From positions 3,077 to 67,076 of the forward strand of contig JANOQZ010000031.1 of assembly GCA_031415055.1 (NCBI GenBank): a stretch of DNA of 64,000 nt. Direction: 5' to 3'. Origin of the DNA: JANMOK01 sp031415055 (GTDB lineage: Bacteria; Pseudomonadota; Alphaproteobacteria; Rhodobacterales; Rhodobacteraceae). The translations under genes and the position numbers were made by a program. Positions 35,757 through 43,756 of this stretch are shown here, one piece after another. Position 1 is the stretch's first letter. Every line of letters begins with the position of its first letter. The notes under the pieces were generated by a model. It did no database searches, was not told the origin of the DNA, and saw nothing but the letters and a program-made list of their open reading frames with translations.

Positions 35757-37826
35757 TCAAAAACTTGTCTTCCCCGCGACGGCGGGGATCACACATCCTT
35801 CAGACCGCAACGCATCATAAATCGCCGCATGAATATTCCGCCCCGAGACCGCATCGCCAATCCGATAAACCTCAATCCCCTCGCCATCCCAAGATTGCGC
35901 GACCCCCGCCATCAACCGCCTATAATCCACTTCCCCCAAATTCCGCGACAGTGGCTTCAAATCAAAATACAAGTCCGCCAACGGCAAAGTCCCATGATTC
36001 ACCACCACCTGATCGACCAGCCGCGACTGATCCACCGCCCCATAATCGCTGCCCAAAACCGCCCGCAACCGATTGCCCTCGCGCACCACCGCATCCACCC
36101 GCAACGCCACCGTGAACACCGCTCCCAACGGCTGCAACGCCCGAACATAGGGCACAAGATTCATCCCCATCACTTCCGGCGCAAAGGTCCGATCCCTAGT
36201 CATGATCTCAACATGACCCCCAGCACCCGCAATCACTTCAGCCGCCTGCAACCCCACATGATCGCCTGCATCGTCCCAGATCAGCACCTCTTGCCCCGGC
36301 TTCACATCGCCCGATAGAATGTCCCAAGCCGACACCACCAACTCATTCCCCGACGCAAAAACCTCCGAATCCGCTAAGCCCCCCGTCGCCACGATCACCA
36401 CATCGGGGGCCAGTGCCAGAACATCCGCCGTTTCCGCCCAAACCCCAAACCTGAATTCCACCCCCAGCCGAGCGCATTCCGACATCCGCCAATCGACAAT
36501 CCCCAGCATATCCTTCTTGCGCGGACTCAACGCACACAACCGCACCTGCCCACCCGCCACCTGCGCCGCCTCTAACACCACAACCTCGTGCCCACGTTCC
36601 GCCGCAACCCGTGCCGCCTCCAACCCCGCCGGTCCCGCGCCCACAATTACAACCCGACGACGCACCGATGCCCGCGCAATCACATGCGGCATCGCCAACT
36701 CGCGCCCTGTCGCGGCGTTATGCACGCACAAGGCATCGGCACCCTGATAAATCCGGTCCAGACAATAAGTCGCCCCCACACAAGGCCGTATCTCGCCCTC
36801 GCGCCCCTCGACGATCTTCTTCACAATATGCGGGTCGGCCAAATGCGCCCGTGTCATCCCGACCATATCCAAAAGCCCGTTCGCCACCGCATGCCGCGCC
36901 GTTGCCACATCGGAAATCTTCGCGGCATGAAAGGTCGGAAACCCGGTCGCCGCCCGCATTTCACCGGCGAAATCCAGGTGCGGTGCCGATTTCATCCCCA
37001 TCAGCGGAATGACCCCAGTCAATGCCGCATCCGTTTCAATGGTTCCACGAATGATGTTGAGAAAATCAACCAACCCCGAATCCTTCAGTCGCAGCCCAAT
37101 CTCCATCCCCTCGGCCTTGCCCACCCCGCCTTCACGGCTTTCATCCGCCGAAAACCGCACTCCAACAATGAATTCCGCCCCAACCCGCTCCCGAATGGCG
37201 CTCAAAACCCGCATCGGAAACCGCATCCGGTTTTCCAGCGAGCCTCTGAACGGCGCATCCAACGCATTTAACCCCGGTGACCAAAACGCATCGAGAAGAT
37301 GCCCATATGCCTCCAGTTCGATCCCATCCAACCCCGCTGCCTGCATCCGCTCCGCAGCATCGGCATAGTCGCGCGTGATCCGCGCCATATCCCAATCTTC
37401 GATCACTTTGGGAAAAGCCCGATGCGCCGGTTCGCGCGCACCAGAGGCCGAAACAATCGGCAACCAATCGCCGTTTGACCACGACGACCGCCGCCCCAAA
37501 TGCGTCAATTGAATCATCACCGCCGCGCCATGTTCGTGACAAGCGTCGGTCAATTCCGCCAGCCAAGGCACCACCTCGTCCTTATAGGCCAGCACATTGT
37601 TGAACGCCGGTGGACTATCGCGCGAAACCACCGCCGACCCCGCCGTCATCGTCAAAGCCACCCCACCCTTGGCCCGTTCCACGTGATACGCCCGGTAGCG
37701 TTCCTTGGGCATGCCATCCTCGGGATAAGCCGGTTCGTGGCTGGTTGTCATGATCCGATTGCGCAGGGTCAAATGCTTCAACCGATACGGCTGCAACAAC
37801 GGGTCAATGGATTCGCGTGTTCCCAT
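35757..37826 (-). CDS. dgcA: NADH:flavin oxidoreductase of the dimethylglycine/N-methylproline demethylase family
   Basis: A 689-residue two-domain flavoprotein. The N-terminal old-yellow-enzyme barrel binds FMN (VMIQLTHLGRRSSW, DGIELEAYGHLLDAFWSP, DMVGMTRAHLADPH). CVGATYCLDRIYQGADALC has the cysteine spacing seen in DgcA-type proteins. RRVVIVGAGPAGLEAARVAA starts the FAD/NAD(P) half, which ends IHAAIYDALRSEG. Relatives demethylate dimethylglycine or N-methylproline (stachydrine pathway). Symbol by similarity only; the substrate could be another N-methylated amine. An 18-base palindrome lies 39 bases upstream. Confidence 0.8.
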   Translation of the reverse strand: MGTRESIDPLLQPYRLKHLTLRNRIMTTSHEPAYPEDGMPKERYRAYHVERAKGGVALTMTAGSAVVSRDSPPAFNNVLAYKDEVVPWLAELTDACHEHGAAVMIQLTHLGRRSSWSNGDWLPIVSASGAREPAHRAFPKVIEDWDMARITRDYADAAERMQAAGLDGIELEAYGHLLDAFWSPGLNALDAPFRGSLENRMRFPMRVLSAIRERVGAEFIVGVRFSADESREGGVGKAEGMEIGLRLKDSGLVDFLNIIRGTIETDAALTGVIPLMGMKSAPHLDFAGEMRAATGFPTFHAAKISDVATARHAVANGLLDMVGMTRAHLADPHIVKKIVEGREGEIRPCVGATYCLDRIYQGADALCVHNAATGRELAMPHVIARASVRRRVVIVGAGPAGLEAARVAAERGHEVVVLEAAQVAGGQVRLCALSPRKKDMLGIVDWRMSECARLGVEFRFGVWAETADVLALAPDVVIVATGGLADSEVFASGNELVVSAWDILSGDVKPGQEVLIWDDAGDHVGLQAAEVIAGAGGHVEIMTRDRTFAPEVMGMNLVPYVRALQPLGAVFTVALRVDAVVREGNRLRAVLGSDYGAVDQSRLVDQVVVNHGTLPLADLYFDLKPLSRNLGEVDYRRLMAGVAQSWDGEGIEVYRIGDAVSGRNIHAAIYDALRSEGCVIPAVAGKTSF

Positions 37827-37864
37827 AGCTCAAACACTAACGCCCGAATTCATGCCTGTGTAGA

Positions 37865-37882
37865 GTGCGTGAATTCACGCAC
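37865..37882. promoter_or_regulatory. 18-base perfect palindrome upstream of dgcA-like gene
   Basis: GTGCGTGAATTCACGCAC is perfectly self-complementary. It lies between tRNA-Phe and the dgcA-like start, all on the minus strand. It lacks a T-tract, so an operator is more likely than a terminator. Confidence 0.5.
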
Positions 37883-37907
37883 CACTCAACCTCAATTTTC
37901 GGAAATA

Positions 37908-37982
37908 TGGTGCCCGGGGGCGGATTTGAACCACCGACACGCGGATTTTCAGTCAGCTGCTCTACCCCTGAGCTACCCGGGC
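37908..37982 (-). tRNA. tRNA-Phe(GAA)
   Basis: A 75-nt tRNA including encoded CCA. The acceptor stem GCCCGGG pairs with CCCGGGC, discriminator A. The anticodon loop CTGAAAA gives GAA. The anticodon stem GCTGA/TCCGC contains one mismatch at the third pair (T opposite C). The T loop is TTCAAAT. Confidence 0.93.
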
Positions 37983-38069
37983 ACACCCACGCGCCAAAGC
38001 CCGCAAGTTCGGGCGTTCTAAGGCACCGGGTATGCTCTGTCCAGTGCGAATTCGGCGAAATTCGCGACG

Positions 38070-38243
38070 CTAATTCAACCGTTCCGGCTTCTGCTCAACC
38101 GGCACATCGCCTTCGGGTTCATCGTCACCCGGTATCACATAGCGCCCGGTCAGCCACTTGCCCAAATCAACGTCGGCGCAGCGTTTCGAACAAAACGGCC
38201 GATATTTCGGATCAGTTTCCTTGGCACAAATCGGGCAGGTCAT
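38070..38243 (-). CDS. yacG: DNA gyrase inhibitor YacG-type zinc protein
   Basis: A 57-residue protein reading MTCPICAKETDPKYRPFCSK then RCADVDLGKWLTGRY and an acidic tail. The four cysteines (C-x2-C...C-x3-C) form the YacG zinc ribbon that in E. coli binds GyrB. ATG 38243 overlaps the stop of the RNase E/G gene (ATGA), indicating translational coupling. Its place next to RNase E/G and maf is typical. Confidence 0.9.
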   Translation of the reverse strand: MTCPICAKETDPKYRPFCSKRCADVDLGKWLTGRYVIPGDDEPEGDVPVEQKPERLN

Positions 38244-39295
38244 AAGCCCAACTCTACCAATGGACGTCTCTCTCTTTTCCGATTCAATTCCAGGTGCCCC
38301 AGCGGTGTCCAGCCGGCAACCGAGGTTTCCACCGGGTCCGATTTCAAGGCCGACCCAAGACTCTTTTCAATTTGCAATCGGTCCTTTTTACTCAAAGCGG
38401 CAAAATCAATCACGATCTTGCCGCCCAGCCCGCGCAATCGCAACTGCCGGGGAATGTCATGTGCGGCGGCGATATTGGCCCGCAACGTGGCGCTTGGCGA
38501 AAAATCACCGCCGGAATTGACGTCGATGGCAACCAAAGCCTTGGTCGCTTCCACACTCATCCAAGCACCGCCAACCAAATCCACGTCGGGTCGGCGCAAG
38601 GCCTCGATCGCCTCCCAAACCCCCAGCCGGTCCAAAGAATGCTCGCCCTCGAACACATCATCGGGCGCAACATCGCTCCATTCGCTCCAAGCCCGCATCG
38701 CCGCCCCTTCGCCGTCCAACAGCAACGCTGGTTCGCGTCCCGTAACGTCAGCCAAAATGGATTCAGCTACTTCGCGCATCTGCGCCACATCTTCAGCAAT
38801 CGCGGTTTCATCGACCCAAGCGCAGGACGACCGCAAGATCAGCCCTAACCCTTCATCGGCACCCAACATCGCCGCTTGTGCCACTGCCGACAGCCGCTCG
38901 CGCAGAGCTTCATCACGCACCCGGCGCGAGATATTCAGCCCCGCCGCGCCCGGCGTCACAATCGCATGGCGCGACTTGAATATTAGCCGCGTGCTAACCG
39001 GCACTGCTTTGCCCGCCTCTGCCAAAGTAGCAACCTGCACCAACACGGGTTTGCCCGGCGCAAGGCCGCTGGTCTCGCGCAGAAACCCCATCTGCCCATC
39101 GGCAAGCCGCACCATCGCACCGTTCAAACCCTTGGCCAGCCGATCCGGCACGCCGCGATAAATCGCACCCAATCGCGGCTGTAAATCACCTTCGGCCAGG
39201 TCGAAAAACAAATCCTCCAGCCGCCCGTCCACGACCAAAGCCGCGATCTCGCGGCCGTGGCTCATCGGCTCAATCAGGATCGCGCGACCTTTCAT
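38240..39295 (-). CDS. rng: Ribonuclease E/G family protein, short form
   Basis: A 351-residue RNase E/G-type endonuclease. It contains an S1-like N-terminus (GAIYRGVPDRLAKGLNGAMVRL), the catalytic-core segment ALVAIDVNSGGDFS with the metal-binding Asp, and GGKIVIDFAALSKKDR with the second Asp. It lacks the zinc-link cysteines and the degradosome scaffold of full RNase E, as in the short paralogue common in Rhodobacterales. It presumably processes RNA in the cytosol. It is coupled to maf upstream (4-base overlap) and yacG downstream. Confidence 0.85.
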   Translation of the reverse strand: MKGRAILIEPMSHGREIAALVVDGRLEDLFFDLAEGDLQPRLGAIYRGVPDRLAKGLNGAMVRLADGQMGFLRETSGLAPGKPVLVQVATLAEAGKAVPVSTRLIFKSRHAIVTPGAAGLNISRRVRDEALRERLSAVAQAAMLGADEGLGLILRSSCAWVDETAIAEDVAQMREVAESILADVTGREPALLLDGEGAAMRAWSEWSDVAPDDVFEGEHSLDRLGVWEAIEALRRPDVDLVGGAWMSVEATKALVAIDVNSGGDFSPSATLRANIAAAHDIPRQLRLRGLGGKIVIDFAALSKKDRLQIEKSLGSALKSDPVETSVAGWTPLGHLELNRKRERRPLVELGL

Positions 39296-39870
39296 GCCAA
39301 CTCCAATGCCACTGGATAGCCCGCGCCCTTTAGCAAAGCGACAGTTTCCGCCAACGGTAGTCCGACAATCGCGCTATATGACCCGCCAATCCACGGGATC
39401 AAAGCCGAGGCCAGCCCCTGAATTGCATAGCCACCCGCGCGTCCCCGCCATTCCATCGAGCGAAGATAGGCCGAAATCTCCGCATCCGAAAGCTGTTTGA
39501 ACTTGACGTCGCTTTCCACCACCCGGCTCCAAACTTTGTCGCCCAGTTTCACAGCGACCGCCGTGATAACCTTGTGGCGTCGACCTGACATTAACAGCAA
39601 AAACTGCGCTGCCTGCGACGCATCAACCGGCTTGCCCAAAATCCGGCGGCCCACGGCAACCGTCGTATCTGCCGCCAGCACAATATCGTCAGTCCCAGCC
39701 GACACTGCCGCGACTTTCTCCAAAGCAATGCGCAAGCAATAGGGCCGCGGCAATTCACCCTTGCCCGGTTCCTCATCGATTTCAGGAGAGGAAATGAGAT
39801 CGGGCACAATGCCAATCTGCGCCAGTAATTCACGCCTGCGGGGCGAAGCTGACCCCAGGATCAGGCGCAT
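39292..39870 (-). CDS. maf: Maf-family nucleotide pyrophosphatase
   Basis: A 192-residue protein. LILGSASPRRRELLAQIG is the phosphate-binding start, DIVLAADTTVAVGRRILGKP contains the catalytic Asp, and SGRRHKVITAVAV and GRAGGYAIQGLASALI complete the family pattern. It hydrolyses non-canonical or modified NTPs (dTTP/UTP/m7GTP-type, subfamily not resolved). It overlaps the RNase E/G start and follows infA by 3 bases. Confidence 0.92.
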   Translation of the reverse strand: MRLILGSASPRRRELLAQIGIVPDLISSPEIDEEPGKGELPRPYCLRIALEKVAAVSAGTDDIVLAADTTVAVGRRILGKPVDASQAAQFLLLMSGRRHKVITAVAVKLGDKVWSRVVESDVKFKQLSDAEISAYLRSMEWRGRAGGYAIQGLASALIPWIGGSYSAIVGLPLAETVALLKGAGYPVALELA

Positions 39871-39873
39871 CGA

Positions 39874-40092
39874 TCACTTGAACCGATAATTGATCCGGCC
39901 TTTGGTCAGATCATAGGGCGTCATTTCGACCTGCACCTTGTCGCCAGCCAGCACCCGAATGCGGTTCTTGCGCATCTTGCCAGCGGTATGGGCGATGATG
40001 ACATGGCCGTTCTCAAGCTCTACCCGAAAGGTTGCGTTCGGCAATAATTCCGTCACCATCCCGGGAAATTCGAGAAGTTCTTCTTTGGCCAT
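39874..40092 (-). CDS. infA: Translation initiation factor IF-1
   Basis: The 72-residue S1-domain protein AKEELLEFPGMVTELLPNAT, then FRVELENGHVIIAHTAGKMR and the canonical C-terminus, is nearly the family consensus. It occupies the ribosomal A site during initiation. ATG 40092 is certain from the family start, and longer frames upstream are not coding. It is the first gene of the maf - RNase E/G - yacG run. Confidence 0.97.
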   Translation of the reverse strand: MAKEELLEFPGMVTELLPNATFRVELENGHVIIAHTAGKMRKNRIRVLAGDKVQVEMTPYDLTKGRINYRFK

Positions 40093-40193
40093 GCTTGCTC
40101 CAAAATGGCTGCGTTTTTGCGTGTCCAAGCTGACGCCCGGTTGCGAGGCGGATACATGGCCTTGTTGGGCCATAAGTTCAAGACAATTCATGA

Positions 40194-40302
40194 AAGCATT
40201 TCAGGCAAAAGTGGGAACCGGTTTTGCCGCCCGAAATGCGTAAATTGGAACATCGCAGAGCGGTTCAGACGATACTGTGATCGTCCGAACCGCTCAAGAA
40301 GG
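40194..40302. repeat. Interspersed repeat, copy 2 (partner at 3.8 kb)
   Basis: AGCATTTCAGGC, GGGAACCGGTTTT, GCCCGAAATGCGTAAATT and a dyad GAGCGGTTC...GAACCGCTC lie between the phosphatase gene and infA. The first 60 bases resemble 3777-3836. The terminal dyad could form a hairpin behind the phosphatase gene. Confidence 0.6.
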
Positions 40303-40785
40303 CGAAGTGTCTGGCACCTCAACCTCCGGTTCGCCAAAGCGCTGGATGATATGCGCGTAAATCTGGTCGCGCGACTGCCGATACAACGCCAGTTTCTCTG
40401 CACGGGCCTCGCCCATACCGGTTGGGTCCAAAATCGGCCAATATTCCACGTCCAAGGCGAACAGTCGGGTATATTCCAACGCTTTCCTTTGCGCCGCAGG
40501 TGACATGGCAACGATCAAATCATAACCGCCAATCTCGTCGCCCCATTCCTCCATCTCCTCGAATGAGCGCGAACGATGCCGCTCCAGTTTCACCTCGATT
40601 TCCTCGCATACCGCGACCGAGAACCCATCAATCTCTTGCTCGTGGCGGACCCCTGCCGATTGCACATAGATTTTTCGTCCGTAGAGTTTCTTTACAATCC
40701 CCTCGGCCATCGGCGAGCGGACCGAATTGTAATCGCAGCAAAACAGCACCGACCCGGGCAAATCGGCCATATGCTCAGCCACCAA
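40294..40785 (-). CDS. Low-molecular-weight phosphatase / ArsC-like protein
   Basis: A 163-residue protein. VLFCCDYNSVRSPMAEGIVK carries the C-x5-R P-loop (C17 to R23) of low-molecular-weight tyrosine phosphatases and thioredoxin-type arsenate reductases. YWPILDPTG supplies the general-acid Asp-Pro. The chromosomal place between UPF0262 and infA is conserved in this order, arguing for a housekeeping phosphatase rather than arsenic resistance. Its start overlaps the UPF0262 stop. Confidence 0.82.
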   Translation of the reverse strand: MVAEHMADLPGSVLFCCDYNSVRSPMAEGIVKKLYGRKIYVQSAGVRHEQEIDGFSVAVCEEIEVKLERHRSRSFEEMEEWGDEIGGYDLIVAMSPAAQRKALEYTRLFALDVEYWPILDPTGMGEARAEKLALYRQSRDQIYAHIIQRFGEPEVEVPDTSPS

Positions 40786-41257
40786 AATGCAGGACGCAGA
40801 TCAGCGTGAACAGGCGCCGCGCGGTGAACATATCGGTCGCAATCTTGCCCGCCAAACGCTCCATCAATAGGCTGGATCCTTCGTTGTGGATACCACGCCG
40901 CCCCATATCAATCGCTTCAATCTGACTAGGTGGCAGACGCCTCACCGCATCAAAATAACTTTCGCAAATCTGGGAATAATCGCGCACGATTTGCCGGAAC
41001 GGCGACAAAGACAGAATGAACGCCGCTTTCGCCCCGTCAGCCGCTGAAATATCAAACACCAGCCGATGGTTTTGGATCGACAAATCCAAATGAAACGGCC
41101 CCATCAGCACCGCGCCATCGCGGCCCATCACGCCAAAAACGTTGCTTTCCAGCAGGTCAAATATCGCCACCCGCCGTTCCTGCTCGATCTCCGCTGTTGG
41201 CAGCGGCAGCCCGCTATCGTCCAGCTTTAACGTGGTAATCCGGTCATCCGACGTCAT
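40775..41257 (-). CDS. UPF0262 family protein
   Basis: A 160-residue protein of unknown function with the family pattern ERRVAIFDLLESNVF, GPFHLDLSIQNHRLVFDI, LSPFRQIVRDYSQICESYF and IDMGRRGIHNEGS. Soluble, with no catalytic motif. It overlaps hisD upstream and the phosphatase downstream by about a dozen bases, as is usual for this cluster. Confidence 0.9.
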   Translation of the reverse strand: MTSDDRITTLKLDDSGLPLPTAEIEQERRVAIFDLLESNVFGVMGRDGAVLMGPFHLDLSIQNHRLVFDISAADGAKAAFILSLSPFRQIVRDYSQICESYFDAVRRLPPSQIEAIDMGRRGIHNEGSSLLMERLAGKIATDMFTARRLFTLICVLHFGG

Positions 41258-42551
41258 TCAACCGCTCCAAACGCGCCGCCACCGACAGCGCATGCGCCTG
41301 CAAACCTTCGGCCTTGGCCAAAGTCACCGCCGCCGGACCAATCGCTTGCAAGGCACCCGGCGTCATCCGCGCCAAAGTCGTGCGTTTCATGAAATCCAGC
41401 ACCGAAAGCCCCGACGAAAATCGTGCCGAGCGCGAGGTTGGCAACACATGGTTCGGCCCACCCACATAATCGCCAATCGCTTCCGGCGTCCAAGCGCCCA
41501 TGAAAATCGCCCCAGCGTGTCGAATGCGCGCCAACAAAGCATCGGGATCGGCCACGCATAATTGCAAATGCTCCGGCGCGATTCTGTTAGACAATTCCGT
41601 CGCCTCGTCCAAATCCCGCACCACAACAATTGCCCCGAAATCGGCCCAAGACCGCGCTGCAATCGCCCGTCTTTCCAATGACTTCAATCGCTGCTCAACC
41701 GCCTTGACCACCCGACCTGCAAAACCGGCATTATCTGTGATCAAGATCGACTGCGCACTTTCGTCATGTTCGGCCTGCGACAGCATATCCAGCGCTACCC
41801 AGTCCGGATCGTTGTCCTTGTCAGCTATTACCAGAATCTCCGATGGCCCGGCTATCATATCGATGCCAACCCGGCCAAAAACCCGTCGCTTCGCCGCCGC
41901 AACCCAAGCGTTCCCCGGCCCGGTAATCTTATCAACGCGCGCAATCGTCGCTGTGCCATAAGCCAAAGCCGCAATCGCCTGCGCCCCGCCAATCCTGTAA
42001 ACCGTCTCGACCCCCGCCAACCGCGCTGCCAACAGCACCAGCGGATTGATCACACCGCCCGGCGTTGGCGTGCAAATCACCAGCCGCTCCACCCCCGCTA
42101 CCACCGCAGGAATCGCGTTCATCAGCACCGAAGAAGGATAGGCGGCCAGCCCGCCCGGCACATACAACCCGGCCTTTTCAATCGGCGTCCAACGCCAGCC
42201 CAATGTCGCCCCGCTATCGTCGGTCCAAGATTCATCCTGCGGCTTTTGACGCCGGTGATAATCGGCAATCCGCTGTGCTGCCAATTCCAGCGCCGCCCGT
42301 TGGTCCGCAGGAACCAAAGCCACCGCTTGGTCAATTTCACCCGCTGAAAATGTCATGCTCTCGGGAGTCAATTGCACCCGATCAAATTTCTCGGTCAACT
42401 CGATAACCGCCGCATCACCGCGCGCTGCTACATCCCGAATGATCCAGGCAACATCGCTATCGACTTGGGCAAACGATTCACGCTTGGCATTGAGGAATGC
42501 CTCGAAGGCACCGTCAAATCCCTCGTCAATCGTCGACAAAATCACCGGCAT
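41244..42551 (-). CDS. hisD: Histidinol dehydrogenase
   Basis: A 435-residue enzyme of the last histidine-biosynthesis steps (histidinol to histidine, two NAD+ reductions, Zn2+). ATG 42551 follows AAGGGGA; an upstream in-frame ATG at 42575 is less likely. Visible motifs are YVPGGLAAYPSSVLMNAIPA, IDMIAGPSEILVIAD, LLSQAEHDESAQ with the Glu-His pair, and NHVLPTSRSARFSSGLSV. It heads a run of minus-strand genes down to yacG. Confidence 0.95.
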   Translation of the reverse strand: MPVILSTIDEGFDGAFEAFLNAKRESFAQVDSDVAWIIRDVAARGDAAVIELTEKFDRVQLTPESMTFSAGEIDQAVALVPADQRAALELAAQRIADYHRRQKPQDESWTDDSGATLGWRWTPIEKAGLYVPGGLAAYPSSVLMNAIPAVVAGVERLVICTPTPGGVINPLVLLAARLAGVETVYRIGGAQAIAALAYGTATIARVDKITGPGNAWVAAAKRRVFGRVGIDMIAGPSEILVIADKDNDPDWVALDMLSQAEHDESAQSILITDNAGFAGRVVKAVEQRLKSLERRAIAARSWADFGAIVVVRDLDEATELSNRIAPEHLQLCVADPDALLARIRHAGAIFMGAWTPEAIGDYVGGPNHVLPTSRSARFSSGLSVLDFMKRTTLARMTPGALQAIGPAAVTLAKAEGLQAHALSVAARLERLNDVG

Positions 42552-42763
42552 CGGCTTCCCCTTTGCTTTGGACATAGCGGGACGACAGCCAAGCCTCAAG
42601 CGGCCCCGAGTGTTCGCTCTGCCAAAACAGCCGCGCAGCGGGACATTTGACTGGGTGAAAGGGCGCAAACGCCCAACTCTAGGGTTTTTGGTAGATCAGG
42701 GTCGATACAAGGCTGCAATAAAGTAGCCAACGTCCCCGCGTCATTCGGCCAAAAGCAATCAGC

Positions 42764-43360
42764 CTAATTGCTCGTTACCCTTGTCGGCGCTGCATAGAAA
42801 ATATGAGTGCCAATTTCGGCTGTCAGCGCCATTCGTCGCGCCCACCGCGGCCGCACGCCATCGGTGTGGAAATACAAAGCACCTTCGGTCAAACTGCGCT
42901 CGCGTCCGGCCAACATGAGCTCGGCAATTTTGCCCACCCGCTCATAAGCTTTGCCCTCGGCGAAAACTTCGCGACGCCCATCGCAATGATAGGAAAACTG
43001 GCACGAATTCCGCTCGGTTCCGCCCTGATGCACAACACCGCAGACCGAATTGGGAAACTTCCGCGAATTCACCCGATTCAATATCACTTCGGCAACGGCC
43101 ATTTGGCCCTTCACGCTTTCGCCGCGTGCCTCAAAATACAAGGCTTCGGCCAGACATTGCCATTCGCCATCACCGCTGGCTTTGGGCAAAGTGTCCAAAC
43201 GCGCCGTGTCAATTTTTACGTCGGATGCTAACAAACTGGCATAAATCAGCGTGCCACCGTTATCGGTCATTTCTTGCCCGGCTCCAGCCAACCCCGGTGC
43301 CACCGAGATCGCAAAAACCAAGCCCAGCGCCCAAAGCGCCGCTGTTTTCGTGCGGACCAT
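42764..43360 (-). CDS. Secreted cell-wall hydrolase, SleB/CwlJ family
   Basis: A 198-residue protein with an N-terminal signal peptide (ending near APGLAGAG). The Hydrolase_2 domain contains CLAEALYFEARGESVKGQMA with the catalytic Glu, VILNRVNSRKFPNSVCGVV, CQFSYHCDG and a terminal GALYFHTDGVRPRWA. It probably cleaves peptidoglycan glycan strands in the periplasm (lytic transglycosylase-like activity). A stand-alone gene. Confidence 0.88.
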   Translation of the reverse strand: MVRTKTAALWALGLVFAISVAPGLAGAGQEMTDNGGTLIYASLLASDVKIDTARLDTLPKASGDGEWQCLAEALYFEARGESVKGQMAVAEVILNRVNSRKFPNSVCGVVHQGGTERNSCQFSYHCDGRREVFAEGKAYERVGKIAELMLAGRERSLTEGALYFHTDGVRPRWARRMALTAEIGTHIFYAAPTRVTSN

Positions 43361-43756
43361 TCCCCCACCTTTTAATTACCGCGCAAACCACAACCGCGCA
43401 TTTTCACATTAAAGGCCGCGATACATCCGCATGCCCAATCAACTTGTCCTTGGGGGCTTCAGGTAGACGATCCCAAGCAAGTGTCTACCCGTCAAGCCCC
43501 GATTGAGACGAGGTGACGCAGGGCCATAATGGCTTTATGAACGGTCAAACAGTCAAAAGGTTAATTGTTGGATTCACTTGCAACAACTTATTCAGCACCT
43601 CTGAATACTTGTTGTTTTATATTTACCTATACTTAAGTCGGCGGATTCTAGCCTATAGAAAAAACCAGCCAAGTCGATGCCACCGGGTCAATGTGACTCC
43701 CGCAGTCTTATTCAGACATATCCACAACCATGCTGGCGATACCCAGCATTTGGCCC
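43361..43756. other. 396-base gene-free region with an AT-rich core
   Basis: No gene is supported. Bases about 43555-43665 are distinctly AT-richer than the neighbourhood. The sequence upstream of sleB (43361 up) should carry its promoter. A small RNA or regulatory region is possible. Confidence 0.4.

Noticed and set aside
40294..40785. Arsenate-resistance operon based on the ArsC-like protein
   Set aside because: No ars genes are nearby, and the gene sits in the conserved hisD-infA block.
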